Shown here: positions 1-8,069 of the stretch, in pieces
Position numbering within the stretch: position 1 is the stretch's first letter
Layout of the letters: every line of letters begins with the position of its first letter
Made by a program: the position numbers and the translations under genes
The notes under the pieces: generated by a model
The model's input: only the letters and a program-made list of their open reading frames with translations
What the model was told of the DNA's origin: nothing
The model's database searches: none
Source: a virus
Direction: 5' to 3' (one strand)
DNA length: 20,799 nucleotides
IMG/VR virus record: IMGVR_UViG_3300003894_000036
Location: 1 to 20,799 of that record

Positions 1-1
1 T

Positions 2-112
2 ATTATTTTTGGGACCAAGCCAGTGGAACCATTTGACCACGGGTTAATAATCTTAGGAATTTGGCTTCTGGGGGTGTTCCTGGGCTTATTGGTTTATGAA
101 AGCGTGTTTTGA
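2..112 (+). CDS. C-terminal end of a membrane protein (partial)
   Basis: The reading frame that is open from base 2 ends at TGA 110-112 and gives the last 36 residues of a protein cut by the window edge. After a short polar stretch (TKPVEPFDHG) come about 18 hydrophobic residues (LIILGIWLLGVFLGLLVY) and a tiny ESVF tail, which is a convincing C-terminal transmembrane helix. The next gene starts about 15 bases after the stop, so the two may share an operon. A small membrane protein just before the terminase genes could belong to a lysis cassette, but nothing in the visible part decides this. The frame is short, so it could be spurious; the membrane-helix composition is the main support. Confidence 0.5.
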   Translation: MIFGTKPVEPFDHGLIILGIWLLGVFLGLLVYESVF

Positions 113-127
113 TATTGGGGGAGAATG

Positions 128-355
128 ATGTTTGCCAATAAAGCTGCATTAAGCTCCAAAGCAAGTACATTTGTTGACTGGAGGAAGCTTGGCCCCAGTG
201 AAAATGAAATTATGCTCAGCAAAATAAACGAGGGCTGGACCGGAAGGAATGGTGGGTTGTTCGACTTGAGCCAGGAAGAAATTAATTTAATAAAAGAATT
301 TCGGCTGAAGAAGAAAGATCTCGAAGCCAATAAACGTAAAGCAATGTTGATTTAA
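128..355 (+). CDS. Hypothetical protein, 75 aa
   Basis: I do not recognise the family. The protein is small and mostly helical. It contains a patch of W, G and N residues in the middle (INEGWTGRNGG) and a charged C-terminal helix rich in K, E and R. There are two ATG codons in a row at 125 and 128. The purine run GGGGGAGA at 117-124 touches the first one, so the second leaves slightly better spacing; both are close for a standard ribosome site. It lies directly upstream of the small terminase gene, separated by a 64-base gap with a hairpin. Small genes in this position are common in tailed phages, and the compact spacing supports a real gene. Confidence 0.55.
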   Translation: MFANKAALSSKASTFVDWRKLGPSENEIMLSKINEGWTGRNGGLFDLSQEEINLIKEFRLKKKDLEANKRKAMLI

Positions 356-364
356 AAAATCCAC

Positions 365-384
365 GGCAGACCTCCTCCTCTGCC
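365..384 (+). promoter_or_regulatory. Hairpin with anti-Shine-Dalgarno-like loop
   Basis: GGCAGA (365-370) pairs perfectly with TCTGCC (379-384), leaving an eight-base loop CCTCCTCC. Only a short T run follows (387-389), so it is at best a weak terminator. The loop matches the anti-Shine-Dalgarno core of 16S rRNA (CCUCC) and could pair with a purine-rich ribosome site. It lies between the 75-residue gene and the small terminase gene. Confidence 0.35.
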
Positions 385-419
385 CGTTTGAGCGAAGGCC
401 GAGTGGATAATTAAAAGTT

Positions 420-848
420 ATGAGTAGACCAACTAAATTCAAACCTAAAATGTGCAGACAAGTGATTGAGCTTATGGAAAAAGGCGCTTCACTTGTTGAG
501 GTAGCTGCAGAACTAGGAATCTGTGAGGACACTTTGCATGATTGGAAAAAAAATAAAAAAGAGTTTTCCGAGTCCATAAAAAGAGGTGTGCAATTGTCCC
601 AGGCTTGGTGGGAAAGGCAAGGGAGAGAAAACTTAGTTAATCATAGGTTTCAATCGGCTCTTTGGTATATGAACATGAAAAACCGCTTTAAATGGGCAGA
701 TAAGCATGAGTACAGCGGTCCAGGTGGTGGTCCTATTGAAACTAAAGACCATAGAGAAAAACTAAAAAATCTCTCAAACGAAGATCTTAGAAAACTAAAG
801 GGTATGAGCGAGAAAATTAATGGAGATAGAGTCGTGCCTACTGGATGA
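420..848 (+). CDS. terS: Terminase small subunit
   Basis: This is the DNA-recognition subunit of the packaging motor, expected to bind the phage packaging site and to load the large subunit. Residues 15-45 form a helix-turn-helix-like segment (ELMEKGASLVEVAAELGI, then a second helix with DTLHDWKK), as in other phage small terminases. The centre has the family-typical region ending NRFKWADKHEYSGPGGGP (about 88-105). The lysine-rich C-terminus (about 108-140) is likely the part that contacts TerL. Its length (142 aa) is usual. No strong ribosome site precedes ATG 420; only a weak GGATA lies upstream. The last 29 bases overlap the start of the large terminase gene, which suggests translational coupling. 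Confidence 0.85.
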   Translation: MSRPTKFKPKMCRQVIELMEKGASLVEVAAELGICEDTLHDWKKNKKEFSESIKRGVQLSQAWWERQGRENLVNHRFQSALWYMNMKNRFKWADKHEYSGPGGGPIETKDHREKLKNLSNEDLRKLKGMSEKINGDRVVPTG

Positions 849-2343
849 GGAATCAATATGTTATGAGCTTGCCTCCAGGTTTTATGGAGAATTTATCGAG
901 CTAGCTTCCCATGAAGGGATACCAGCAAAGCACCACCAATTATTAATCGAAAAACTGGAGGAAATAGAAAGAGGCGATATTGATCGATTGATGATCTTTA
1001 TGCCTCCAGGAAGCGCAAAGAGCACATATGCCAGTAAATTTTTCCCACCTTGGTATTTAGGGAAGAATCCAAGTAAAAACATTGTCCTTGCAAGTTACGG
1101 GCAAAGATTAGCGGCAAGATTTGGGAAGAAATGCAGGGACATAGCGTCAAGCGATTTATTCAAAAAGGTTTTTGGTTATAGCTTAGCCGCAGATAGCAAA
1201 GCTAAAGATGAATGGGAGATAACAAAAGTTGAGGGAACTAAAGCATTCTCCCAAGACATAAGTTTAGGCGGTGAGTTTACAGCTACATCGGTAGATGGAA
1301 GCGTTACAGGTAGAAGAGCCGATTTAATAGTTATTGACGATCCTATTAAGGGTCGTAAGAACGCGGATTCTGAGGTTTATAGAGATGCAACATGGGAATG
1401 GTATTTATCGGATCTACTAACAAGATTAAAGCCCGGTGGGGCTGTTGTGCTGATTCAAACAAGGTGGCATGAAGACGATTTAGCGGGAAGGATATTACCG
1501 GAAGATTATGAAGGCGATAGCGGAAAAATTACAGCTAAAGACGGTGAAGAGTGGGAAGTTATCTCTATTCGTGCAGAGGCAGAAGCAAAAGACCCTCTTG
1601 GAAGAGAGCCCGGTGAATTTCTTTGGGCTGATTGGTTTGGCGGTTCCTTCTTTCCTCAGAAAAAGAAAACGATGGGAGAGCGCAACTGGAACGCGCTCTA
1701 TCAACAAAACCCAACGCCCGGAGAAGGCAATTTCTTCAAGCGCGAACACATCAAATACTACGACGCCCCTCCAAGGCATTTGCGAATTTATGGGGCCAGT
1801 GATTACGCGGTTTCAGATGGCGAGGGAGATTATACCGTTCATGGCGTTGCGGGTACTGACACCGATAAAAAACTTTATATTTTGGATTGGTGGCGCGATC
1901 AAAAAGATTCAAGCGTTTGGGTTGAAGAATTTATCAATCTTGCAAAAAAATGGAAGCCTCTTGAATGGGGGGAAGAGCAAGGGCAGATACTTAAATCACT
2001 TAATCCCTTCATTCGCCAAAGGATGGAAGATGAGAAATGTTATTTCTACCGCAAGCAATTTACTAGCGCGGTTGACAAACAGACAAGGGCGCAAGCTATA
2101 CGCGGTTTGTTTGCAATGGGCAAGATTTATCTTCCCCGCAACGCTCCCTGGGCAGCGAAGCTCGTTGCTGAATTGTTGGCTTTCCCGGCCGGGACTTATG
2201 ATGACCAGGTTGACGTTCTCTCGTTGTTTGGGCGCATGTTGATGGATATGGATAAGGCGAAAGAGCCAAAGCCTACAAAGAAAAAGGAAGGCATAATAGG
2301 CAATGATTTATTAGCAATGGCTAAAAGGATGGGGAGAGATTAA
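820..2343 (+). CDS. terL: Terminase large subunit (ATPase and nuclease)
   Basis: This is the motor and DNA-cutting subunit that drives genome packaging through the portal. The N-terminal ATPase carries Walker A MPPGSAKST (residues 61-69), Walker B DLIVIDDP (168-175) and the coupling motif QTRWHEDDL (213-221), which is typical of one large class of phage terminases. The C-terminal RNase H-like nuclease has candidate acidic metal ligands at D328 (GASDYA), around E385-E386 (WGEEQG) and at D461, D462 and D465 (TYDDQVDVL). At 507 aa it is full length. The ATG at 820 overlaps the small subunit gene in another frame; the following gene starts on the last base of the TAA stop. The function is secure. 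The exact start is less so, because upstream purines are only moderate. Confidence 0.95.
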   Translation: MEIESCLLDEESICYELASRFYGEFIELASHEGIPAKHHQLLIEKLEEIERGDIDRLMIFMPPGSAKSTYASKFFPPWYLGKNPSKNIVLASYGQRLAARFGKKCRDIASSDLFKKVFGYSLAADSKAKDEWEITKVEGTKAFSQDISLGGEFTATSVDGSVTGRRADLIVIDDPIKGRKNADSEVYRDATWEWYLSDLLTRLKPGGAVVLIQTRWHEDDLAGRILPEDYEGDSGKITAKDGEEWEVISIRAEAEAKDPLGREPGEFLWADWFGGSFFPQKKKTMGERNWNALYQQNPTPGEGNFFKREHIKYYDAPPRHLRIYGASDYAVSDGEGDYTVHGVAGTDTDKKLYILDWWRDQKDSSVWVEEFINLAKKWKPLEWGEEQGQILKSLNPFIRQRMEDEKCYFYRKQFTSAVDKQTRAQAIRGLFAMGKIYLPRNAPWAAKLVAELLAFPAGTYDDQVDVLSLFGRMLMDMDKAKEPKPTKKKEGIIGNDLLAMAKRMGRD

Positions 2344-2681
2344 TGGAAAGTCGCCCAATGGATATTGCCTCAATGAGGATTAATAATTTGATCAAAGCAA
2401 AAAGAAACGTTCTTGTTGATTATTTTAAGGCACATAAAGTTGATGGAAGAGTTTTGCCTGACCTAGAAAACCATCTCCTGTCCTTATCAAGACCAGAGCT
2501 GGTGAGGTGGAGCTATAAAGCCATAGAGTTGCTTGAGGAATTTTGGTTATTAAAAAGATTGTCAGCTATGGGGGTGAATGGGAGAGGCCTGTTTATTGGC
2601 TTTAGAGAAATCCCTGAGGGAGATTATTTTGGCACGAGAACTATTAATAGTATTAATGGGCTTCTTTCAAGGTTGAGATGA
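2343..2681 (+). CDS. Hypothetical protein between terminase and portal, 112 aa
   Basis: I do not recognise this family. The protein is predicted to be mainly helical and charged, with a W/L-rich helix near residues 55-75 (WSYKAIELLEEFWLLKRL) and a glycine-rich turn region afterwards. It lacks a signal peptide and an obvious transmembrane helix. The start is well supported: the ATG uses the last A of the terL TAA stop, and GGGGAGAG lies just upstream within terL. Its own TGA overlaps the portal start by four bases (ATGA). Such tight coupling suggests a packaging- or head-related accessory role, but that is inference from position only. Confidence 0.75.
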   Translation: MESRPMDIASMRINNLIKAKRNVLVDYFKAHKVDGRVLPDLENHLLSLSRPELVRWSYKAIELLEEFWLLKRLSAMGVNGRGLFIGFREIPEGDYFGTRTINSINGLLSRLR

Positions 2682-4642
2682 TAGAAGAAACAAATAAAAC
2701 AGATGCCTCTTTAGAGGTAAAGGAAGACGCCGGAAAGGGTCAAGCTGGAGTTGTTAAACGTTGGCTATTTGAGCTTGATGCCGCTGACGCACGTGAAAGC
2801 GATTGGAGGAATAAGGGCGTTGAGGCTCTAGAAGAGTACCGCAACGAAAGGACTAATAGTCAAAGCGATAATATATTTTTATCGAACGTTGAAACGTTAC
2901 GCCCTGCCCTTTTTAACAGTAATCCTAAACCAGATTGTAGAAGGCGTTTTGGGTCTAAAGACCAAGTTGGAAGGTATGCCGCAGAAGCACTTGAAGAGAT
3001 CCTTTCAACCAGTATGGATGAGTACGATTTTTATGACGTTATAGAGGACGTTGTATTAGACGCCAGCATCCAAGGAAGGGGTATCCCTCGTGTTTATTAT
3101 GAAGCAAAAATAGAGTCAAAAGCTGGTGAGATTGAAGGCGAAGCCGTAGAGCGGCTTGGCTATGAGTATGTTTATTGCGATGTCGTTCAATGGGATAGGT
3201 TTCGGCATGGCCCTGGTAGGAGGTGGCCCGATGTTAAGTGGATATCATTTGATCATTATTTAACGAGAGAGGAGCTTGTAAGGAAGTTTGGTGAAGAAAT
3301 TGGAGGTGGTATCGACCTTGAGACATACGTAGACCACGGGAAAGACGATGACCATAAGGAATATCAAGATAAAGATGTATTTAAGAAGGCTTTAGTTACT
3401 GAAATTTGGGACAAAGAAAAGAGAGAGGTTATTTGGATCAGTAAAACGGAAGAGTCAACGCCGTTAGGAGTGGATAAAGACCCATTAGGGCTAGTCAACT
3501 TTTTTCCTATCCCGAAGCCCTTAATTTTTCTCAAGACCGCTAATTCTATGGTGCCAATGAATGAGTTGTCGCAGTACAAGCCAAAAATTAAAGAACTTAA
3601 GCGAATTCAACAGCGCATTAATAAGATTACAGAAGCGATAAAGGCGAACGGTTTTTATGACCCTACATTAATTGAGTTAGCCGCTTTACAGAAAATGGAT
3701 GACAGTATGTTTGTTCCTCTAGATGCCGAGTCAATCGCAAAGATTCAAGACAAAGGCATTCAAAACTTTATTTATTTTGTTTCAATTAAAGAATATATCG
3801 ACGCGCTTCGGGAGCTTTACCAGCGTAGAAACGAAATAAAAGAAGAGATTTACGAGCTAACGGGAATTAGCGACATTTTACGGGGGGTTGGCGATCCGAG
3901 GGAAAAGGCTACTACCCAAAACATAAAAAATGAATGGGCGAATTTACGTTTAAGTCGTAGACAAGGGCAAGTTGAACGCATGATTCGGGGAACAGTGGCT
4001 ATCATGGGGGAAATAATTTCGGAGCTCTTCTCACCTCAAACAATTCGCTCAATGACTGACATAGATATTCCGACACAAGCTGAAAAGCAATTTATGGCCC
4101 TGTCGGGAGCCAGCGAAGAAGAATTAAAAAAGCCCACATGGGAAGAGGTGTTCAATCTCCTCAAGAGCGATCACGCAAGAACCAATCGAATAGACATAGA
4201 AACCGAATCAACTATAGCCGCAAGCGCTCAAAAAGATAAAGCTGCTATCAATGAATTGTTAGGCGGTATTAGTTCGTTTGTCCAAGCTATTGGCCCAGCC
4301 GTTGAAAGCGGCTTGTTCCCATTGCCAGCGGCAAAAAGCCTGCTAATTACAGCGTCAAGGCGTTACAAATTTGGGCGTCATGTTGAGGAGTCGTTAGATG
4401 AAATACCGGACAAACTACCCAACCAACCGCAAAGCCAAGAGGGGCAACCCGGTCAACCTAATCAATTAGACCCATTATCGCAAGCGCAAAACCAAGTAAA
4501 CCAAAAGCGTTTAATGAATGAATCCGGCAGAGCTGATTTAGATTCAAAACGATTGCAATTTGATAACTCAAAACTTGAAATGGAAATGAGAAAGTTTTTA
4601 GAAGAGCAGACCGCTTTATCTGGGGGAGTGAATGCCAATTAG
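2678..4642 (+). CDS. Portal protein
   Basis: The portal forms the twelve-subunit ring at one capsid vertex through which DNA is packaged and ejected. This 654-residue protein has the size of short-tailed-phage portals. It opens with a charged helical segment (ALEEYRNER near residue 50) followed by the NIFLSNVETLRPALF region. It also carries the conserved portal segment GVGDPREKATTQNIK (about residues 402-416), which precedes a long helix that in known portals lines the ring. The C-terminal 90 residues are rich in Q, N and P and then form a charged helix, consistent with a flexible crown or barrel tail. It overlaps the preceding gene by four bases and the next one by eleven. Position directly after terL agrees with the assignment. 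Confidence 0.9.
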   Translation: MIEETNKTDASLEVKEDAGKGQAGVVKRWLFELDAADARESDWRNKGVEALEEYRNERTNSQSDNIFLSNVETLRPALFNSNPKPDCRRRFGSKDQVGRYAAEALEEILSTSMDEYDFYDVIEDVVLDASIQGRGIPRVYYEAKIESKAGEIEGEAVERLGYEYVYCDVVQWDRFRHGPGRRWPDVKWISFDHYLTREELVRKFGEEIGGGIDLETYVDHGKDDDHKEYQDKDVFKKALVTEIWDKEKREVIWISKTEESTPLGVDKDPLGLVNFFPIPKPLIFLKTANSMVPMNELSQYKPKIKELKRIQQRINKITEAIKANGFYDPTLIELAALQKMDDSMFVPLDAESIAKIQDKGIQNFIYFVSIKEYIDALRELYQRRNEIKEEIYELTGISDILRGVGDPREKATTQNIKNEWANLRLSRRQGQVERMIRGTVAIMGEIISELFSPQTIRSMTDIDIPTQAEKQFMALSGASEEELKKPTWEEVFNLLKSDHARTNRIDIETESTIAASAQKDKAAINELLGGISSFVQAIGPAVESGLFPLPAAKSLLITASRRYKFGRHVEESLDEIPDKLPNQPQSQEGQPGQPNQLDPLSQAQNQVNQKRLMNESGRADLDSKRLQFDNSKLEMEMRKFLEEQTALSGGVNAN

Positions 4643-4928
4643 ACAAACTTTTGTGATCCGTGAAGGCAAGTTGATAGAGGTCAAGAAAAAGCCTCCAGCA
4701 AGAATCCATCATATCCAGCCTGATATTCCTATGTATTTTTCACCCGTAACAAATCAGCCTATAGACGGGCGAACCCAGAGACGCGAGGACTTAATCCGGC
4801 ACGGTTGTCGGGAAACCGATCCAAGCGAAATTAAATACATTAATCAGCCAAGAGATGAGCGACAAAAACGATTGAACGATTTTGTGGACAATAAAATTAA
4901 TAATTATTTAAACGAAAAATGGGGTTAA
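4632..4928 (+). CDS. Small conserved phage protein between portal and scaffold, 98 aa
   Basis: A small basic protein beginning with a short beta-like segment (QTFVIREGKLIEVKK), then a P- and H-rich stretch and a segment with TNQPIDGRTQRREDLIRHG. It ends in a charged helix. I have the impression that similar proteins occur between portal and scaffold genes in other short-tailed phages, but I know no assigned function. The GGGGGAG at about 4622-4628 provides a good ribosome site inside the end of the portal gene. The start lies 11 bases before the portal stop, so translation is probably coupled. A head-morphogenesis accessory role is an inference from context. Confidence 0.75.
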   Translation: MPIRQTFVIREGKLIEVKKKPPARIHHIQPDIPMYFSPVTNQPIDGRTQRREDLIRHGCRETDPSEIKYINQPRDERQKRLNDFVDNKINNYLNEKWG

Positions 4929-4930
4929 CC

Positions 4931-5983
4931 ATGGAATTAGACGCCGTAGAAATGCCAGGAGCGGAAAGCGTAGAGACTCCAAGCTCAACAAATAAAGAGT
5001 TTGATTTAGATGCCACTGTAAATAGCGCTTATGACGCAATAGAGAATAAGAGCGAAGAGGGCGAGCCGGAAGATACCACGAACAAATTAGACGCTGAAGA
5101 AGAGGTTCCAGAAAAAAGCGAAGAGGTTAAAGCGGAGACCAGCGAAGCCGAAGAGCCAGCGCAAGCCACTCAAGCCACAGAAGGGATGTCAAACGCGTTA
5201 ACAGAGGCTTATAACGGTATGCCCGATGACGCCAAGAAAGAGGTTGATTCGCTTTTATCCTTCAAAAAAGAAAATGAACCTAAGTTAGAGGTGTCTACGC
5301 AGCTGGACACTATTTATGAGCAGCATCAAGACAGGTTTGCCGCTTCCAACATAGAGCGCAATCAAGCCATTGAATATCTACTAAATAAAGAACGCGAGTT
5401 GTGGATAGGAACGCCTGAGCAAAAAATTGCCGCTATAAAAAAGATAGCTAGTGATTATGGCATCCCCATTGAAAGCATCGGAGGTAAAGTTGAGGCGAAC
5501 AACGAACAAGAAGAAGAAATTTACAGCGATCCTCAAATAGCCGCTTTACAGAAAAAAATAGACCAACTTGAAAGCAGAGAGAGTGAACGTCAACAAAGCA
5601 TCAATAAAAGCGAATGGGAAAAAGCCGGAAACCTAATCGGTCAGTTAAAGGAAGAAAAGGACGGCGAAGGAAATCTTTTGCGTCCTTATTGGGACGAGGT
5701 TGAAAAACAAATGGCTCAGCTTATTAGGTCGGGACAGGTTAAAGACCCTAAAACCGCTTATGAAAACGCCATTTGGGCCAATCCGACGATCAGGGAAAAA
5801 ATGTTAAGCGAACAAAAAACAAAGCAAGAGGAAAAGGAAAACAAAGATTCTGAGGAACACCTTGCAAAGGCAAAAAAAGCAGCTGCGGTGAACGTAAAGA
5901 GTGAAAATAGTAAGCCTAAGCGCAAGGTTTCATGGGACCAGGATTTGGAAAGAATTTACGATGAGGCAGTTTTAAAAACTTAA
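4931..5983 (+). CDS. Capsid assembly scaffolding protein (predicted)
   Basis: The protein is about 350 aa, strongly acidic in its first 80 residues (many E and D) and helical with coiled-coil character later (LQKKIDQLESRESERQQ). It ends in a basic segment (KPKRKVSWDQDLERIYDEAV). Acidic, helical proteins located directly before the major capsid gene are typical phage scaffolds, and a basic C-terminal helix is what binds coat protein in well-studied scaffolds. I chose ATG 4931 rather than 4919. GGGG at 4921-4924 is correctly spaced for 4931, while nothing resembling a ribosome site precedes 4919, which lies inside the previous gene. The call rests on position and composition, not on a sequence signature. 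Confidence 0.75.
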   Translation: MELDAVEMPGAESVETPSSTNKEFDLDATVNSAYDAIENKSEEGEPEDTTNKLDAEEEVPEKSEEVKAETSEAEEPAQATQATEGMSNALTEAYNGMPDDAKKEVDSLLSFKKENEPKLEVSTQLDTIYEQHQDRFAASNIERNQAIEYLLNKERELWIGTPEQKIAAIKKIASDYGIPIESIGGKVEANNEQEEEIYSDPQIAALQKKIDQLESRESERQQSINKSEWEKAGNLIGQLKEEKDGEGNLLRPYWDEVEKQMAQLIRSGQVKDPKTAYENAIWANPTIREKMLSEQKTKQEEKENKDSEEHLAKAKKAAAVNVKSENSKPKRKVSWDQDLERIYDEAVLKT

Positions 5984-6004
5984 CTATAATTAGGAGTATT
6001 AATC

Positions 6005-6997
6005 ATGGCATCACCAAACGCGATTGCCACCGAAATTGTGACTACAACATTTCGCGACCACGGCAAAAACATCAACGACATTATTAGTAATAGTAACGCA
6101 TTGTATGAGCGCTTGAACAAGAAGGGCCATATTGACCTGACTTATGATGGCGGTCATGAAATTTTTGAGCCTATTGAGTACGATGAAAACAGCACCTATC
6201 AACGCTATTCGGGTTATGACAAGTTAAACATTGCCCCTAGTGACGTGTTTTCAGGCGTCACCTATGACCCAAAAATGTGGGGGGTTGCTATCTCTATTAG
6301 CGGGGAACAAATGCTAAAAAATAGCGGCAAAAACCGAATTATTCCCCTCATGAAATCCCGCATTAAAAACGCCATTAAATCTAAGGCGAATAACGAATCT
6401 CAGGACATGTATTCTGACGGGACCGCCTCCAAACAAATGGGAGGGCTTCAGCTTCAAGTGGCGGACGCCGGAACAGGAACGGTAGGAGGGATTAATTCCT
6501 CGACATATTCATGGTGGCAAAATACGGTACAAAGCGCGGCAAGCCCCCTAAGTGGAGGCGGGGCTGTTACTGTTGGCTCAACAACGATTCAAGAGCTAAT
6601 GATGGATCTTTGGATGGAGACCACTAGAGGCCGTGACGGCATTGATTTGATTGTTGCTGATAACACTTACTATCGTTACTACTGGCAATCGCTAACCGCT
6701 CTTGAGCGATATACCAGCGAAGACGGAGAGGGTCGAGCGCCAGGATTCAAGAAATTAAAATTTATGGATGCGGATGTTGTTTACGACGGCGGCTCTAATT
6801 TTAATTCTGGGATTCCGGCAAATCGTATGTATTTCTTGAACACGGATTATCTCAAAATGAAAAAACATAAAGACGCTAATTGCAAGCTGTTGCCAGAGCT
6901 CCGACCAAACGACCAACATGCTTTTAATAGCTTTATTTTTAGCATGGGTAATTTAATCGGAACTAATCGTCAAATGCAAGGCGTTTTAAAGCCTTAA
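6005..6997 (+). CDS. Major capsid protein
   Basis: This 330-residue protein is the probable HK97-fold coat subunit. It begins with a helical arm (ATEIVTTTFRDHGKNINDII), followed by a region of G/Y-rich strands (STYQRYSGYDKL) and a helix-rich domain with a lysine-dense segment (MKSRIKNAIKSKANNES) that could be the spine helix. Its C-terminal part contains VVYDGGSNFNSGIPANRMYFLNT, a pattern common in phage coat proteins whose loop presents a glycine. It has the best ribosome site in the region, AGGAG at 5992-5996, as expected for the most abundant virion protein. The order scaffold, capsid, decoration is standard. There is no protease gene, so maturation without a dedicated protease is likely. 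Confidence 0.88.
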   Translation: MASPNAIATEIVTTTFRDHGKNINDIISNSNALYERLNKKGHIDLTYDGGHEIFEPIEYDENSTYQRYSGYDKLNIAPSDVFSGVTYDPKMWGVAISISGEQMLKNSGKNRIIPLMKSRIKNAIKSKANNESQDMYSDGTASKQMGGLQLQVADAGTGTVGGINSSTYSWWQNTVQSAASPLSGGGAVTVGSTTIQELMMDLWMETTRGRDGIDLIVADNTYYRYYWQSLTALERYTSEDGEGRAPGFKKLKFMDADVVYDGGSNFNSGIPANRMYFLNTDYLKMKKHKDANCKLLPELRPNDQHAFNSFIFSMGNLIGTNRQMQGVLKP

Positions 6998-7001
6998 ACA
7001 C

Positions 7002-7020
7002 GGCCCTTTGGCCTTTATAT
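7002..7020 (+). terminator. Weak hairpin after the major capsid gene
   Basis: GGCC (7002-7005) can pair with GGCC (7010-7013) around CTTT, followed by TTTATAT. The stem is only four pairs, so this would be a leaky terminator or an mRNA-stabilising hairpin. Its place just after the capsid gene fits attenuation of downstream expression, but it may be chance. Confidence 0.25.
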
Positions 7021-7036
7021 AGAAAGGAATTTTTTT

Positions 7037-7510
7037 ATGTCCGGTGAATTTCAAACAGAGGGTATGCTTGGCGTGAGCTTTTCGAGGGTTGATAGTTCGC
7101 AAGAGTTTGACTTAGGTCTTTGTGTCTCTGGCACAAAGGGATCTAAGTGGATGTATTGCCAGTTTAGTTCGGCGGTAGCTCAATATGATGCGGTTGGCAT
7201 AGTGGAGACGTTTACAGCGGCAAGCCTAACTAAAGCGTTAGCGGATGAAGGGGCTAAGGTAGGGTTTGCTCAAGTTGCTTTTGCTTCAGGGGAATACGGA
7301 TGGGTTGCCCTTGAAGGTATGGATATTAGCGTTACTTGTTTAGCTAATTGCGCGGCAGACGCGGCTTTATATACAACTTCTACGGCTGGGAGCTTAGACG
7401 ATGACGCAACCAGTCAAACAAAAGTCGAAGGCGTTACTTTGGTGACCGCTATAGGCGGTTCTGCTGCCGCTGGTACGGTTAAAGCCGTTAACGTTAAAGC
7501 AACCGTTTAA
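7037..7510 (+). CDS. Head decoration/cement-like protein (predicted)
   Basis: This 157-residue protein is rich in A, G, V, S and T and is predicted to be nearly all beta strand (for example VGFAQVAFASGEYGWVALEG and AGTVKAVNVKATV). Small beta-rich proteins encoded right after the major capsid gene in tailed phages often decorate the capsid surface, and the GEYGWVAL segment resembles such proteins. Alternatives are a minor capsid or head-closure protein. AAAGGA at 7022-7027 gives a good ribosome site for ATG 7037. It stands 39 bases after the capsid gene, behind a weak hairpin, and one of the few real gaps in the operon lies here. The role is inferred from position and composition. Confidence 0.6.
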   Translation: MSGEFQTEGMLGVSFSRVDSSQEFDLGLCVSGTKGSKWMYCQFSSAVAQYDAVGIVETFTAASLTKALADEGAKVGFAQVAFASGEYGWVALEGMDISVTCLANCAADAALYTTSTAGSLDDDATSQTKVEGVTLVTAIGGSAAAGTVKAVNVKATV

Positions 7511-7523
7511 TTTGAGAGGAAAC

Positions 7524-8069
7524 ATGCAAACTTTAGCAAAGCAAGAATCTAAGGACGGGACAACCACCATTGTCCCTATTAGGTTTTGGTTGAATCCTGT
7601 TGAAGATCAAGACGATCAATCAGAATTTAAAGTATTTAAAGATATCGAAATGATAACGTTGACGCCCGATAAAAACACTTCGATAAATAAGGAGGTGGAC
7701 GAAGATATCAAAAGGCGTTTTCCTGAGCAATATCGAACATGGATAGAGTCTAGGGACGTTTCTAAGCAGGGTATAGACTTGAAGCTTTGGCCCATGGTTA
7801 CTCCGGCCGAAATTAGCACGTTGAACGAGATAGGCGTTCACACGGTTGAAGAGCTTGCAGATAATGACCCTGGGCGCTTACCTCCTTCCCTTAAGGCAAA
7901 AGCAGAACAAGCTACAATGTGGCTATTGACTTACAGTGAAGGCGGAAAAGAAATTCAAGATATTTCAACCCTTAAGAAAGACAAGGAGACTCTAGAGAAA
8001 ACTGTTAAACGGCTGGAAGGCGATGTGCAAAGGCTCAATAAGGCTTTAGAGGCCAAAACCAAAAAATGA
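7524..8069 (+). CDS. Structural protein with helix-hairpin-helix-like motif and C-terminal coiled coil
   Basis: A 181-residue protein in three parts: a beta-rich N-terminus (TTTIVPIRFWLNP), a helix-hairpin-helix-like segment at about 93-113 (TPAEISTLNEIGVHTVEELA) and a charged coiled coil at about 147-176 (heptads around LEKTVKRLEGDVQRLNKAL). The frame is open back to a TTG at 7512, but ATG 7524 is the better start because AGAGGA at 7515-7520 sits just before it. It shares four bases (ATGA) with the next gene. Phage head proteins with this hairpin motif occur between capsid and adaptor genes, although I cannot name their role. It may join the capsid or its DNA, or act as an assembly factor. 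Confidence 0.65.
   Translation: MQTLAKQESKDGTTTIVPIRFWLNPVEDQDDQSEFKVFKDIEMITLTPDKNTSINKEVDEDIKRRFPEQYRTWIESRDVSKQGIDLKLWPMVTPAEISTLNEIGVHTVEELADNDPGRLPPSLKAKAEQATMWLLTYSEGGKEIQDISTLKKDKETLEKTVKRLEGDVQRLNKALEAKTKK

Noticed and set aside
1508-2242. A 244-codon open frame on the plus strand inside terL
   Set aside because: It lies wholly inside the well-supported terminase large subunit in another frame, has no ribosome site and codes for a basic sequence without recognisable domains. The open frame is likely a by-product of terL codon use.
5985-5990. TATAAT directly before the major capsid gene as a promoter -10
   Set aside because: The hexamer 17 bases upstream does not resemble TTGACA, and transcription would start after the AGGAG ribosome site (5992-5996), so the transcript would lose it.
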